Source: Mucilaginibacter sp. cycad4 (GTDB lineage Bacteria; Bacteroidota; Bacteroidia; Sphingobacteriales; Sphingobacteriaceae). Taken from it: a stretch of DNA of 64,000 bases. Positions 17,352 to 27,604 of this stretch are shown piece by piece; positions within the stretch are counted from its first letter, which is position 1, and every line of letters starts with the position of its first letter. The position numbers were made by a program, and so were the translations under genes. The notes under the pieces were generated by a model. That model made no database searches. It was not told the DNA's origin and worked only from the letters and a program-made list of their open reading frames with translations. The stretch is taken from positions 5,704,001-5,768,000 of the forward strand of contig NZ_CP139559.1 in NCBI RefSeq assembly GCF_034263275.1, read 5' to 3'.

Positions 17352-17789
17352 CTAATTAACATACCTGTATTTTTTGTGACCATCCTGTACTTCAATTGTT
17401 TTAATGGTACTTACCGGTATTGCTTTTTTCAGTGAAAGAATCCTTGACTGGATACCGATCACAGAATCCTGGATAACCCAGGTCCGGTCGAAGTAAAAGG
17501 TTGATCGCCTGCCATTGATATCTGTAAAACGTATTTCAATAGATGGCCCGTTCTTTAACTTATAAGGAGTTCCGTCTTTATCGAAACATTTAATCGAATC
17601 AATAGGATAAACACTATAGGTATGCTTATACCCAAGAGGGTCCTGGGCGGTAACCGGTCTTAAATTTACCGTCTCCAGGGTTGGCACCTGTTCCAGGAAA
17701 GTGCCAACAGGCATGTAATAGGTTTTACAGGAGCTTGAAAAAATTGTTAAAGCCGCGATAGTGATAAGTAGTAAAGGTTTGGTTGTCAT
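17352..17789 (-). CDS. Hypothetical lipoprotein
   Basis: 145 aa. The signal MTTKPLLLITIAALTIFSSSC ends in a lipobox with Cys21. The remainder is β-rich and includes PSIEIRFTDINGRRSTFYFDRTW. No family is recognised. Its start overlaps the stop of the next upstream gene (17786) by 4 nt (ATGA), so the two are translationally coupled. Confidence 0.65.
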   Translation of the reverse strand: MTTKPLLLITIAALTIFSSSCKTYYMPVGTFLEQVPTLETVNLRPVTAQDPLGYKHTYSVYPIDSIKCFDKDGTPYKLKNGPSIEIRFTDINGRRSTFYFDRTWVIQDSVIGIQSRILSLKKAIPVSTIKTIEVQDGHKKYRYVN

Positions 17790-18229
17790 TTTAAAATAGA
17801 AATATTAAACGTTAAACTCATCGGGCCATTTAACCTGGTTTTCATAATGATGTTTGCGATCTCAGCCGGCAATAAATTTACATTTAGCGGAGTAACCGGC
17901 GTTGCCACTAAATGATAATTCGGATCATTGAAAACACCTAAGTTTGTTTTGTCGAAAGCATAAAGGCCTTTCATTGCCATGTTTATAAAAGACGATAGAT
18001 ACTGCTCATCTGCCTCTGAATTAATGATGTTCTCCAAATCTGGGTTAATAAAAAATTCGGTTGTATATGGCAAGTCCTGAAAGTATTCCTGCAATACCTT
18101 ATTGTTTTGGGCTGATTCCGCAATAGACCGCGGTAAACAAGTACCAGCGGATGTCATAAAGGCGATTTCTTGTCCGTTGGTTAAATACCAATCAATATCA
18201 AACGATTGCTGGTCAATGTCGGTGTACAT
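17786..18229 (-). CDS. Hypothetical protein of the orphan cluster
   Basis: 147 aa, acidic, no signal peptide and no membrane segment. Segments such as SFDIDWYLTNGQEIAFMTSAGTCLP and LNGPMSLTFNISIL suggest an α/β cytoplasmic protein. I do not recognise it. It is coupled to the downstream lipoprotein gene and follows the zinc-ribbon gene by 28 nt. Small acidic proteins next to lipoproteins in Bacteroidota are sometimes immunity proteins, but nothing here proves that. Confidence 0.6.
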   Translation of the reverse strand: MYTDIDQQSFDIDWYLTNGQEIAFMTSAGTCLPRSIAESAQNNKVLQEYFQDLPYTTEFFINPDLENIINSEADEQYLSSFINMAMKGLYAFDKTNLGVFNDPNYHLVATPVTPLNVNLLPAEIANIIMKTRLNGPMSLTFNISILK

Positions 18230-18257
18230 ATTTTAAGGTTTTTCTATTCAGTGTAAA

Positions 18258-18602
18258 TTAATCAGTTACTTCGTAATACTCATCATCTCCCTTCTCCTGG
18301 TATCTTTTATAGTCTTTCATAACAGATACAGCCGTTATAAAGTCGCGTTCTATTCTTATATCAAATTGTTCTTCTTCAAAAAATTTATTGCAATGAGGGC
18401 AGACGTTATCTCCTCCATACCCATAAACATTAACGATATTCAGATTGGCTTTACCAATGTCATTCCCTCCCCAAATCAGTTTTTCGCCCATCTGATATAC
18501 AAGCTGCCAAGTATCGCCAAAACAAAATTGAATATCAACCGGGCGTACCTGACCGCAGTTTTCACACTTTATTTCTGTTTTTAAAATATTAAAAGTCCCC
18601 AT
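18258..18602 (-). CDS. Hypothetical protein with a zinc-ribbon-like CxxC pair
   Basis: About 114 aa from the ATG at 18602; the frame is open further (to 18707) but that part would overlap the upstream gene. CENC near residue 13 and CPHC near residue 74 form a probable zinc site. Between them lies DIQFCFGDTWQLVYQMGEKLIW. The C-terminus is acidic (KGDDEYYEVTD). No family is recognised. Confidence 0.6.
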   Translation of the reverse strand: MGTFNILKTEIKCENCGQVRPVDIQFCFGDTWQLVYQMGEKLIWGGNDIGKANLNIVNVYGYGGDNVCPHCNKFFEEEQFDIRIERDFITAVSVMKDYKRYQEKGDDEYYEVTD

Positions 18603-18672
18603 TATAGAATTTTTGTATACCCGGGCCAACCTTATATTGTAATCTCGATCAAGAATCAACCACAGGACCCAA

Positions 18673-19104
18673 TTAATAAGTATGTTCAAAAACCTGCGCT
18701 CCGGCAAAAGGATGACTAATTAAGATATCTGAGATTAAGCTTTTATTTCGCTTCATTAGATGTTCTTTAAAATCTTTAAACAGCTTATGTAAAGTTGATT
18801 CCATCTTGTAAGATAAATCAATCATGTAAAACTCCCTTTCGCCAAAGAAATTTTTAATGAATGTAATTTCAGCTTCCTTATAATTATAGCTGAATTCATC
18901 TTCAACATCATCCAGTATGAAATGATAGAATAGCTTGTCTTTACTATTTTGAATGTTTGTAAAATATGCTGTGTCATAGTCCTTAAGACCAAGTCGAAAT
19001 ATTGGGAACGAAAATATAAATGTGTCAAATAGTCGGATGACCTCTTTATTAGACGTAATAATTGTTGCTACTTCCATATTATTGACTGATATCTTGATGC
19101 TCAA
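18673..19104 (-). CDS. Hypothetical protein of the orphan cluster
   Basis: 143 aa, rich in Phe, Ile and Lys, with AT-rich codons unlike the flanking housekeeping genes. No signal or membrane segment stands out. Sequence such as YHFILDDVEDEFSYNYKEAEITFIKNFFGE reads as an α/β fold. No family is recognised. It is the most upstream of the four small genes that follow the comM-like gene on the minus strand. Confidence 0.55.
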   Translation of the reverse strand: MSIKISVNNMEVATIITSNKEVIRLFDTFIFSFPIFRLGLKDYDTAYFTNIQNSKDKLFYHFILDDVEDEFSYNYKEAEITFIKNFFGEREFYMIDLSYKMESTLHKLFKDFKEHLMKRNKSLISDILISHPFAGAQVFEHTY

Positions 19105-19152
19105 GTTGGAACCTTGGATCCTCTATGCGAATAGGTTTTGTTTCGAGTTGGC

Positions 19153-20691
19153 CTACCCTGCCCAACCCTCTCTATCCAAACTCCTGAAATGAATAGCCTC
19201 CGCCAAATGCTCCAGCTTAATTTCCTCACTCCCGGAAAGATCAGCGATAGTACGTGATACTTTAAGAATGCGGTCATAAGCCCTTGCCGAGAGGCCAAGT
19301 TTTTCCATGGCTTTTTTGAGCAGGGTTTGACCGGCTGCGTTGATCTTGCACTGGTCGCGAACCATTTGCGGGCTCATCTGGGCGTTGGCATGCAGATCGG
19401 GACGGTTGCCGAAACGCTCCACCTGGATTTCCCTTGCCCTGATCACCCGCTCACGGATGAGCTCGCTTTTTTCGGCCGGCCGGTCAGACGACAGCTCGCT
19501 GAAATTAACAGGTGTTACTTCCACGTGCAGGTCAATCCTGTCCAGCAGCGGGCCCGAAATTTTACTAAGGTATTTTTGTACCATGCCAGGCGGGCAGATG
19601 CATTCTTTTTCCGGGTGATTATAATATCCGCAGGGGCATGGGTTCATACTTGCCACCAACATGAAGCTGCTGGGATAGTCAACCGTAAATTTAGCCCGCG
19701 ATATGGTTACCCGGCGTTCTTCCAACGGCTGGCGCATTACTTCAAGCGCGCTGCGTTTAAACTCAGGCAGTTCATCTAAAAACAAAACGCCGTTATGTGC
19801 CAAAGAAATTTCACCGGGGGCAGGATTGCTTCCCCCTCCTACTAAAGCTACATCGCTGATGGTATGGTGAGGGCTCCTGAACGGGCGAATGGTTACCAGC
19901 GCATCGGCGGCGGCAAGTTTGCCGGCCACTGAATGGATTTTGGTGGTCTCTAATGATTCATATAAACTCAATGGCGGTAAAATAGATGGCAGCCTCCGGG
20001 CCAGCATAGTTTTACCGGCTCCCGGCGGACCGATCAGTATCACATTATGGCCGCCCGCTGCAGCAATCTCTAATGCGCGCTTGATGTTTTCCTGGCCTTT
20101 TACCTCGCTGAAATCGCTATCGTAATTGCAGAGGCTGTCATAAAATTCTTCACGGGTGTTTACTATTTCGGGCTTAAGCTCGGAGGTACCGTTGAAAAAG
20201 CCAACAACGTCTTTAATGCTTTCAACACCATAAACTTCAAGGTCGTTTACAATGGCTGCTTCGCGGGCGTTTTGTTTAGGGAGGATAAAACCTTTAAAGC
20301 CATCTTTACGGGCTTGTATAGCTATGGGCAAAGCCCCTTTTATTGGCTGCAGGCTCCCATCAAGCGAAAGCTCGCCCATGATGATAAATTTATCAAGTGT
20401 TTCGGGTTCTATCTGGCCGGATGCCGCCAGTACACCGGTGGCGATGGTAAGGTCATATGATGAACCCTCCTTTTTGATATCGGCAGGAGCCATATTAACC
20501 ACCACCTGTTGGCGGGGCATTCTGAAACCGCAGTTTTTCAGTGCCGATTCTATCCTGAAATAGCTTTCTTTAACAGCTACATCGGGCAGGCCTACAATAA
20601 AATACTTGGTACCCGATGCTATATTCACCTCAACTGTTATGGTAATAGCTTGTATCCCATAAACCGCGCTTCCAAAAGTTTTAACCAACAC
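19153..20691 (-). CDS. comM: YifB/ComM-family Mg-chelatase-like AAA+ ATPase
   Basis: 512 aa, full length. The order is an N-terminal Lon-like fold (about 1-165: MLVKTFGSAVYGIQAITITVEV), then the AAA+ domain with Walker A GPPGAGKTMLARRLP, the Mg-chelatase-type FRSPHHTISDVALVGGG, Walker B GVLFLDELPEF, the sensor region ASMNPCPCGYYNHP and a C-terminal lid with LSARAYDRILKVSRTIADL. ComM is a branch-migration helicase that extends recombination during natural transformation. It acts in the cytoplasm. It lies upstream of the four orphan genes in the same direction. Confidence 0.95.
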   Translation of the reverse strand: MLVKTFGSAVYGIQAITITVEVNIASGTKYFIVGLPDVAVKESYFRIESALKNCGFRMPRQQVVVNMAPADIKKEGSSYDLTIATGVLAASGQIEPETLDKFIIMGELSLDGSLQPIKGALPIAIQARKDGFKGFILPKQNAREAAIVNDLEVYGVESIKDVVGFFNGTSELKPEIVNTREEFYDSLCNYDSDFSEVKGQENIKRALEIAAAGGHNVILIGPPGAGKTMLARRLPSILPPLSLYESLETTKIHSVAGKLAAADALVTIRPFRSPHHTISDVALVGGGSNPAPGEISLAHNGVLFLDELPEFKRSALEVMRQPLEERRVTISRAKFTVDYPSSFMLVASMNPCPCGYYNHPEKECICPPGMVQKYLSKISGPLLDRIDLHVEVTPVNFSELSSDRPAEKSELIRERVIRAREIQVERFGNRPDLHANAQMSPQMVRDQCKINAAGQTLLKKAMEKLGLSARAYDRILKVSRTIADLSGSEEIKLEHLAEAIHFRSLDREGWAG

Positions 20692-20761
20692 TGTGATAAA
20701 AGTTTAATTGAAGCGAAAGATATAGAATTTTGATGAGGTGATAAAGTGCCACTATATAAAA

Positions 20762-20789
20762 CAAAAAAACCCGCCGGTACCGGCGGGCC
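20762..20789 (-). terminator. Intrinsic terminator, minus strand
   Basis: GCCCGCCGGTACCGGCGGGT on the minus strand is a perfect stem followed by T7. It ends the transcript of the 135-aa membrane protein gene at 20814. Confidence 0.85.
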
Positions 20790-20813
20790 TTCTTATAATC
20801 ACATTGTTTAATC

Positions 20814-21221
20814 TCATCTTAAAAATGTTCCTGCCTGGCAAACAACCAGCAGCATAGTGCAGGAAACTATCACACAAATCATCAGCATTATTGACCATGT
20901 GTTGGGGTTGTGTTTGCTGATGCGTGCAAACGCGGCATTAACCTTTTTAAAATAGCGGCTGTTCAGCAATACAAAATAGTTAAGCACAAATGCACCTGTA
21001 GCGCCCAGTAATATTATTAAGCCGGATATCGGGCTTAGCTGAAACCAGCCGGCGTTTAAAAATAACTGTGCAATACTTACTAAAATGGCCAGCAAAATGA
21101 TCATCAAAAAGCTCGCTCCAAAAAGAGCGTTGGCTTTTGGCAATCCGCCGTGACCAAAGTTTTTAACAGTCCACCTGTAAAACGTTACATAAATGGATTT
21201 GTAGGTTTCTGCTGCTTTCAT
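20814..21221 (-). CDS. Small three-helix membrane protein
   Basis: 135 aa. Three hydrophobic segments at about 33-55 (ASFLMIILLAILVSIAQLFL), 63-85 (ISGLIILLGATGAFVLNYFV) and 109-130 (SIMLMICVIVSCTMLLVV). The short cytosolic-type N-terminus has KAAETYKSIYVTFYRWTVKN. No family is recognised. It has its own terminator. Confidence 0.65.
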   Translation of the reverse strand: MKAAETYKSIYVTFYRWTVKNFGHGGLPKANALFGASFLMIILLAILVSIAQLFLNAGWFQLSPISGLIILLGATGAFVLNYFVLLNSRYFKKVNAAFARISKHNPNTWSIMLMICVIVSCTMLLVVCQAGTFLR

Positions 21222-21765
21222 AATGTTATGGTTTTAGGTAATTAATTCGGTACAAAATAATATTACTTGCACAATATTAGTTTAAAAACGGGATTGGCAA
21301 AATTTTATTGCGGTTACGTTTGATTTTTATCGTATTTGCACTCATTAATTTTGTTTGATATTTATATCGCAAAAAAACGATACCGTGAAAGAAATAATTT
21401 TATTCTTCAAAGGCCCTGTGAAAAGGAGCTTTGGTAAAACCAATGTTACAATATCAAAATAAGCCCCATTTTCGGAGTATATTAAGCAATATTTATACTG
21501 ATTTCATGTTATTAGAGCACATTTATAGCATATGATGCTGCCGTGCGGGGGTTATGCGTGTAGTGGTTAAGCAGAGGAGCTTTATTTATGCTTTAAACGT
21601 TTAAGGTTGATATTTGTCGAACACGCAGTTATCAACAAAAAAATTAACCAACGCGCTAACATCTAAACCCTATAACTACCTCATGATTTAAGTTTCCCCA
21701 AGTACCGCGGCCCTACATCACCTATAACACAATAATTAACCTTACCTGTCTGCACCTAAACCAGG
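21222..21765. other. Gap with no recognisable gene
   Basis: 544 nt between divergent genes, AT-rich, presumably holding both promoters. TTTAAACGTTTAA at about 21592-21604 is a 13-mer palindrome, a possible operator for the barrel gene that follows, but I cannot assign a regulator. No small ORF or RNA gene is evident. Confidence 0.4.
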
Positions 21766-24449
21766 ATGAAAACAATCCTTCTTTCGTTAATACTGTTATG
21801 CCTGTTTTTGGGGTCCTTTGCCCAAAAGGCCACAATAAAAGGTAAAGTCACCGACTCCCTGAATAAGCAGCCTCTTGAATTGAGTACCGTTGCCGTTGTC
21901 GACCTGAAAGATACCTCGCTTATAGCTTATTCACTCAGTAAAAAGAATGGAGATTTTGAATTACAGCGCCTCCCTGTTGATAAACAGGTCCGCCTGGTTA
22001 TTTCCTATGCCGGGTATCAAAGCTATATCCACAATTTTAATTTTAAAAAAGGCGATGTAATTGATCTGGGCAACGTTACCCTCAACAGTAAGATGCTTAA
22101 CGAAGTTGTGGTGCGTGCAGAACGGATCCCTGTCAAAATGAAAAAGGACACTATCGAGTTTGATGCCGCGGCCTTCAAAACCCGGCCCAATGCCGCCGTT
22201 GAGGAATTGCTAAAAAAGCTTCCCGGCGTACAAATAGATGGCGATGGTTCCATCACCGTTAACGGAAAACAGGTGAGCAAGCTATTGATAGATGGCAAAC
22301 AGTTTTTTGGCTCCGACCCCAAGATTGCCACCAAAAATTTGGACGCGGCCATTGTTGCCCAGGTACAGGTTTATGACGACCGGGAGAATGACCCCGATCA
22401 CCTCGTGAGCGAAACCCAGGTACAGAAGATCATTAACATCAAACTCAAAAAGGCAATTAAAAAGAGCATTTTTGGCAAGGTATTCGGTGGTGTGGGCTCG
22501 CGCGACAGGTATGAAGCCGGCGGGCTGTTCAATATGTTTCGGGATACGTTGCAGGTAAGTCTTATCGGGTTGAGCAATAACCTTAACCATACTGCCTTTT
22601 CGCGCGAGGACCTCAATGCGCAGGGTGGTTTTGACCGCAGCGGGGGTAATACCTCCTTTAACGGTGGTCGAAACTGGGGCGGCGGTATTGAAAAGATCAC
22701 CTCGGGAGGCTTTAACATCAACCAAAATTATGGCGAGAAACTAAAGCTCAACCTGCAGTACTTTTATACGCAGCGTAATAATGTAAACGAGTCGGCCAAT
22801 TTTCAACAGCAGTTTCTGAAGGATACTACGCTGTTAACCCGATCCACAAACAGTAGAATCTCTAACAACTATGTACACACTTTAAGTGGTCTTGTGGAGT
22901 GGAAGCCCGACACCATCCGGAACCTGCGCTATAACCCGTCGTTAAATTATAACTCCAATAGCAATACTGCTACATCAAGCGGCAACACGTCAAACAATTT
23001 TGATATGCCGGTAAACCAGTCGGTATCCAATTCATGGGGTGATGGCCATTCAACACAGTTTAACCAAAGCTTTTATTTTCATAAACGTTCCAGAAACAAA
23101 AGCAAGGAGTCGTTCACCATATCGCATAACCTGAGCATCAGCCCTAATCATAATAACAATTTCAATAATAATGATGTGGTTAATTACCAACGCCCCGAAC
23201 TATCCGACAGCCTGCAACGGTTGTCGGTACGTACATCAAACAATGCTTCGGGCAATCTCGATTTCAGCTACCGATACCCATTAACCAAAAAGCTTTTTGT
23301 TGATATCACCACATCGGGCATATATAACAAAACCAGCGACCAGGTTTTCACCTACGACCGCAAAACAGGCGGCTTTGATTCGCTAATCACCAATCAGAGC
23401 TCCAACCTTAAACGCGATCAGTGGACAGAAAACATACCTATCAGCTTAATAAAAAAACGCAGATCATAGCGGGGCTTAATACGCAATGGCAGCAAATCAA
23501 TAACAACTTCGTAACCAGCAGGCTTGTTCAGAATTATTTTTTTCTGCTGCCAACTATCCGTATCGAAGCTTATGGAATATCGCTTAATTACGAACGCCGG
23601 GTTAATCAGCCGGGGATATCAAGCCTGCAGCCCATTACGATAGTTTACAGCCCCTTGTACAGTTATACAGGTAACCCTAACCTGGTACCCAGTATAAGTA
23701 ACAACTATAATTATAACTTTTTTAAGTATTGGGAAAATAGTCAATTTGGTATTTACTCAAACGGCAGTGTATACTCGCAAAAAAACATGGCCGTTACGCA
23801 ACAAACCATTCGCTCAGACGGGGCGCAGACTAACACAACTGTTAACCGCGACGGCAGGCCGAACTATAATTTTTCGGTGGGGATTTTTAACAGAGTTAAA
23901 ACGAACAAAGACTGGCAGCTTAATTCCTCAACCAGTTTTTACGGCAATTATTACCAAAGCTTTAACCTTCTAAATGACGTGGAAGGCTGGCAAAATACCT
24001 TTACATATGGAGTACGTGAAAACATAAACGCTAACTGGAAAGATAAGGTAGAACTATTTACAGGTTTTGGATTTAACCAGTCAAAAACCAAATATCATTA
24101 TGACGATTTCAGGAATGTAAACGTTGGCACCTGTAGTGTAAGCAATAGCCTGATAGTGAGGTTCCCTAAAAAAATTGTTTGGGAAACCAGGCAGGAGTTT
24201 AATTATAACAGCCAGGTTGCGGCAGGCTTTAAAAAAGGGGTTAACGTAGTGAGTTCGTCCCTGGCCCTGCAAATGCTTAAAAAAGACCGCGGGGAATTGA
24301 AGCTTTCCGTTTATGATCTCTTTAATCAAAACGTGAGCGTGTACCGTTACATTAACACCAATTCGGTTAACGATGTACAGAATAATACATTGAAGCGATA
24401 TTTTATGGTTACCTACAGTGTCAAGTTTAATAAGTTAAGCACTAAATAA
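21766..24449 (+). pseudogene. Outer-membrane barrel protein (TonB-receptor-like), frameshifted
   Basis: Two open frames join into one protein of about 890 aa. The first (21766-23469, 567 aa) has signal peptide MKTILLSLILLCLFLGSFA-Q, a CarboxypepD_reg domain (about 20-100), a plug-like region (about 110-215: VEELLKKLPGVQIDGDGSITVNGKQVSKLLIDGKQFFG) and the start of the barrel. It stops at KKRRS. The second (from about 23421 to 24449) continues the barrel as YQLNKKTQIIAGLNTQWQ and ends with LKRYFMVTYSVKFNKL. One base appears to be missing between about 23430 and 23460, a tract that ends with seven A. Intact relatives import or bind substrates at the outer membrane. It may be inactive, phase-variable, or a sequencing error. 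Confidence 0.8.
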
Positions 24450-24567
24450 GTGTCGGAAAAAAGAAGCTGTATCAAATTAAAAAGGGACAGGCCCTGTTTT
24501 TTGCTGGTTTTGTTGTAACTATCTTTATCAAGGGATAGTCTTACCGGTAATCAAACCCTCCCTCATT

Positions 24568-26082
24568 ATGAAGACCAGTACCTACCTTTTTCTATCCCTT
24601 ACTGTTGCACTAATATTTAGCTTGTCAGGACGCTCAGGGGCACAGGACATGCCAGGTAAACGCGACTCCATCAATTCGGCAGTATTAAATGAAAAACGCA
24701 TCATCCAGGTAATACTGCCCGATGGCTATAAAGCCGGTTCGGCAAGCAAATATGATGTATTGTATATTATTGACGACTGGAATATAAAATTAGGGCGCGA
24801 TATCCAGCATTTTATCTCCGATGAGCACACCATGCCGCCAATGATAATTGTCGGGGTGCTAAATGTTGATCGTGATAGAGATTTTTTGCCGACCCATAAT
24901 AACGGGAATAAAACATCGGGCGGGGCTGACAAATTTCTAAAGTTTTTTAAAGAGGAGTTGATCCCCTATATCGATAAAACATATCCTGCCGATGGTGATA
25001 ATACACTTTTCGGCCACTCTTTCGGCGGCGTGTTTGTTACCTATGCTTTATTGAACGAGCCGCAGCTTTTCAATAATTATATTGCCGGCGACCCCAGCTA
25101 TTGGTGGGATAATGGCGTTATGCTTAAACAAGCTAAAGAAAAATTACCTTCGCTTGCAGGCAAGGTAAAAGCGCTTTATATCGGCGGCCGGGAGGGACGG
25201 GGCATGAAAGAAATGAAAATTAATGCAATGGACAGCCTGCTGAAAAAAGATGCTCCGGCAGGTTTTGAATGGGTGGTAAAAGCTTACCCCGCCGAATCGC
25301 ATGGTACTGTACGGCTGAAGAACTTTTATGATGGCCTGAGATTTACCTATAACGACTACGGCGGTAAGCCGCTTGAGTTTCATCCCTCCGCCGGGATTGT
25401 GCTAAAGAATAAGCCGATAAAAATCTGGTATTTCAATGATACAACAAAAGTGCATTATACGTTCGATGGCTCACAGCCATTGGCAACATCGCCGTTTGCA
25501 AAACGCGAAATAGAATTATCGGGCCCTGCAAAAGTTACCCTGCGGCAAATTGCCGGCCGCGCTAAATTTGACAAGAGCACCAGTGGCGATTTCAGGGAGG
25601 GCTCCTTCCTGCCCGCAAAACCGCTCAAAAAAAGCTACAAGCCGGGCGGTTTTCATTATGCCTATTACGAAGGCCAGTGGGATAAACTGCCCGACTTTAA
25701 GGCGTTAAAACCTGTTAAAGAGGGCACAGCCGATAGCACATTTGATATCAATAAACTTCCCCGCCAAAACAATTTCGGCGTAGTAATGGACGGGCAATTT
25801 GAAGTTAAGCAGGATGGTTATTACATTTTGGGATTAGGATCAGATGATGGCTGCAAAGTATACCTTAATGACAAGCTTATCATCGATCTTGATGGTTTGC
25901 ACGATGCAGATATACAACGGTCATACATCGCCCCGCTTAAAAAAGGTTTTTACCCCTTGCGGATAGAGTACTTTCAAAAGGAAGGCGGCCGCAAGCTTGA
26001 TTTTGTATACGTAACCCCTGATAATATCGCCAAAAAGGAGATAACGCCAATTCCTTACGAGTTGCAATACGGCCCCAGATAG
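24568..26082 (+). CDS. Esterase (Fes/IroE-like) with chitobiase-type and PA14 domains
   Basis: 504 aa, signal peptide ending at SGA-Q (about 26). The α/β-hydrolase domain (about 35-280) resembles putative esterase family PF00756: LYIIDDWN, MIIVGVLN and nucleophile S151 in LFGHSFGG; a likely acid and His lie near AMDSL and YPAESHGTV. Next comes a short β-sandwich (about 290-345: VHYTFDGSQPLA), like the C-terminal domain of chitobiases, and a PA14 carbohydrate-binding domain (about 370-495: YYILGLGSDDGCKVYLNDKLII). It probably deacylates an extracellular glycan or siderophore; the binding domains favour a polysaccharide. Confidence 0.85.
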   Translation: MKTSTYLFLSLTVALIFSLSGRSGAQDMPGKRDSINSAVLNEKRIIQVILPDGYKAGSASKYDVLYIIDDWNIKLGRDIQHFISDEHTMPPMIIVGVLNVDRDRDFLPTHNNGNKTSGGADKFLKFFKEELIPYIDKTYPADGDNTLFGHSFGGVFVTYALLNEPQLFNNYIAGDPSYWWDNGVMLKQAKEKLPSLAGKVKALYIGGREGRGMKEMKINAMDSLLKKDAPAGFEWVVKAYPAESHGTVRLKNFYDGLRFTYNDYGGKPLEFHPSAGIVLKNKPIKIWYFNDTTKVHYTFDGSQPLATSPFAKREIELSGPAKVTLRQIAGRAKFDKSTSGDFREGSFLPAKPLKKSYKPGGFHYAYYEGQWDKLPDFKALKPVKEGTADSTFDINKLPRQNNFGVVMDGQFEVKQDGYYILGLGSDDGCKVYLNDKLIIDLDGLHDADIQRSYIAPLKKGFYPLRIEYFQKEGGRKLDFVYVTPDNIAKKEITPIPYELQYGPR

Positions 26083-26121
26083 GCTGCTTACCTTAGAGAC
26101 TGTTTAAAAACATATAGAAGC

Positions 26122-26216
26122 CGTCATTGCGAGGTACGGAGCAATCCCCAATAGGCAGAGGGGCTATGCAAATCCGCCCTGTAAAGTAGGGGATTGCTCC
26201 GTACCTTATAATGACG
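26122..26216. repeat. Palindromic repeat, GTCATTGCGAGG family, copy 1
   Basis: CGTCATTGCGAGGTACGGAG and CAATCCCC on the left pair with GGGGATTGCTCCGTACC and AATGACG on the right, about 30 bp per arm. It lies between the esterase gene and IS110 element 1. Other copies: 38207-38288 and 45749-45829, and a partial one at 27827-27875. Confidence 0.8.
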
Positions 26217-26236
26217 TGCATGTAAGTATTTCATAA

Positions 26237-27604
26237 TCAAGCTGCATTTTGAAGAGTAAGGCCAAGTTTTTGCGCTTCTTTTCGCAGACGAGCGATCTTT
26301 CTTGCCTTTTGTAGCTCAACATCCTGCTGAACTTTGCTGCTGTCGTAGGCTTCCTGTTTGAGCACCATCTTATAGAAGATAACCGCTATTTTCCTTGCCA
26401 CTGCCTTTATAGCTTTGGCCTTCCCTTTGGTTGCAGCCAACTTCCGGTATTGCTGTCCCAGAGGACCTTTACTTTGCCAGAGACAATTGGCGGCCAGCCG
26501 GAAAGCTTGTGTTGCCGGATTGTGGGTGATCCGTTTTTCATAGCCCACCAGTTTGCCTCCTGTTATTTTGGGTCGAGGCGACAGGTTTAACCAACTTGTG
26601 AAATGACCGGCGGTGGGCCATTTGCCCATATCCGGCCCGGTTACGGCCAGGATCGTTAACAGGCCGATCTCGTCCAGTCCTTCTACCGCTGTCAGGTCAA
26701 CCCCTAATATGGCCAATAAATAATCCTTCAGGTTGATATGGTATTGATTCTTGCGGACCATGCCCTGTTTCTTTGAACTTTTGATCTCCGGCGCCAATAG
26801 CTTAAGCGTTTGTTCGATATGCTCCTCATAATAAAGCATCTGATCTTTTAAAAAGTCATAGGCTTTCAGGCTGCCTCTAAGGATATGGATCAGGCTGTCC
26901 CGGTAGTCGCCCTCAAGAGAACGCAGTAACTCCTCCCTGCCTGCTTTCAGCCGTTTATGATCGATACTGCAAAGCAGTTCTTCAGGGTCTGATATCCCTG
27001 AACAAATCAGCCGCAATAGCTTTATTCCTGATACGCCTTCAATATCGCTGATCAGGTGCTGGAACTTGATATTCATTTTAGTCAGGATGTTTTGGATCCT
27101 GTTGAGCGTATCGCTTTTCTGATCCTGGCAGATCTGCCTTTCATGAATGTACTGCCTGAGGTCCTGGTAACAGGCAGGGGCTATATGAGATTCCCGTAAA
27201 AGACCATGAGTAAGCAGCTGATGCAGCCACCCGGCATCATTAATGTCCGTTTTTCGTGCCGATACATTTCGGTAATGGCTCGGATTGATCATCACCACCT
27301 TCATCCCTCTGGATTCAAGGATACTGTGCAGGGGCATCCAATAAGTGGCTGTTGATTCCATCGTTACGATCTCTACCTTTTCCCTTTGCAACAGGTCCGC
27401 TAATTCATATAGACTGGAGGTAAAACTGTTAAACTCTTCCAGCTGGATCTGATCCCGGGCATCGGTATAGGACACAACCATCAACATGCTGCCTACATCG
27501 ATCCCGGCTGACCTGGGATAAAGAACACCGAACTGAGACATCTTTTTTGAACCAACCGGCGCTCCCGCCTTTTTCCTGTTTTTGTTTTGATTAGCTTTGC
27601 CCAT
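26237..27604 (-). mobile_element. IS110-family transposase, element 1
   Basis: 455 aa, DEDD recombinase. The RuvC-like domain has D36 (GIDVGS), E83 (TMESTATYW), D120 and D123 (KTDINDAGWL). The C-terminal Tnp20 domain has the family's helix-hairpin region (LLAILGVDLTAVEGLDEIGLLTILAVTG) and the probable catalytic Ser in GHFTSWLNLSP. Long basic N- and C-terminal tails make it larger than most. IS110 recombinases are guided by a bridge RNA encoded in the element's non-coding end. The frame is intact. The stop codon lies only 20 nt from palindromic repeat copy 1, so the element was inserted at or into that repeat. Confidence 0.93.

Noticed and set aside
26122..26216. CRISPR repeat
   Set aside because: Copies are isolated palindromes kilobases apart, with no regular spacers or cas genes.
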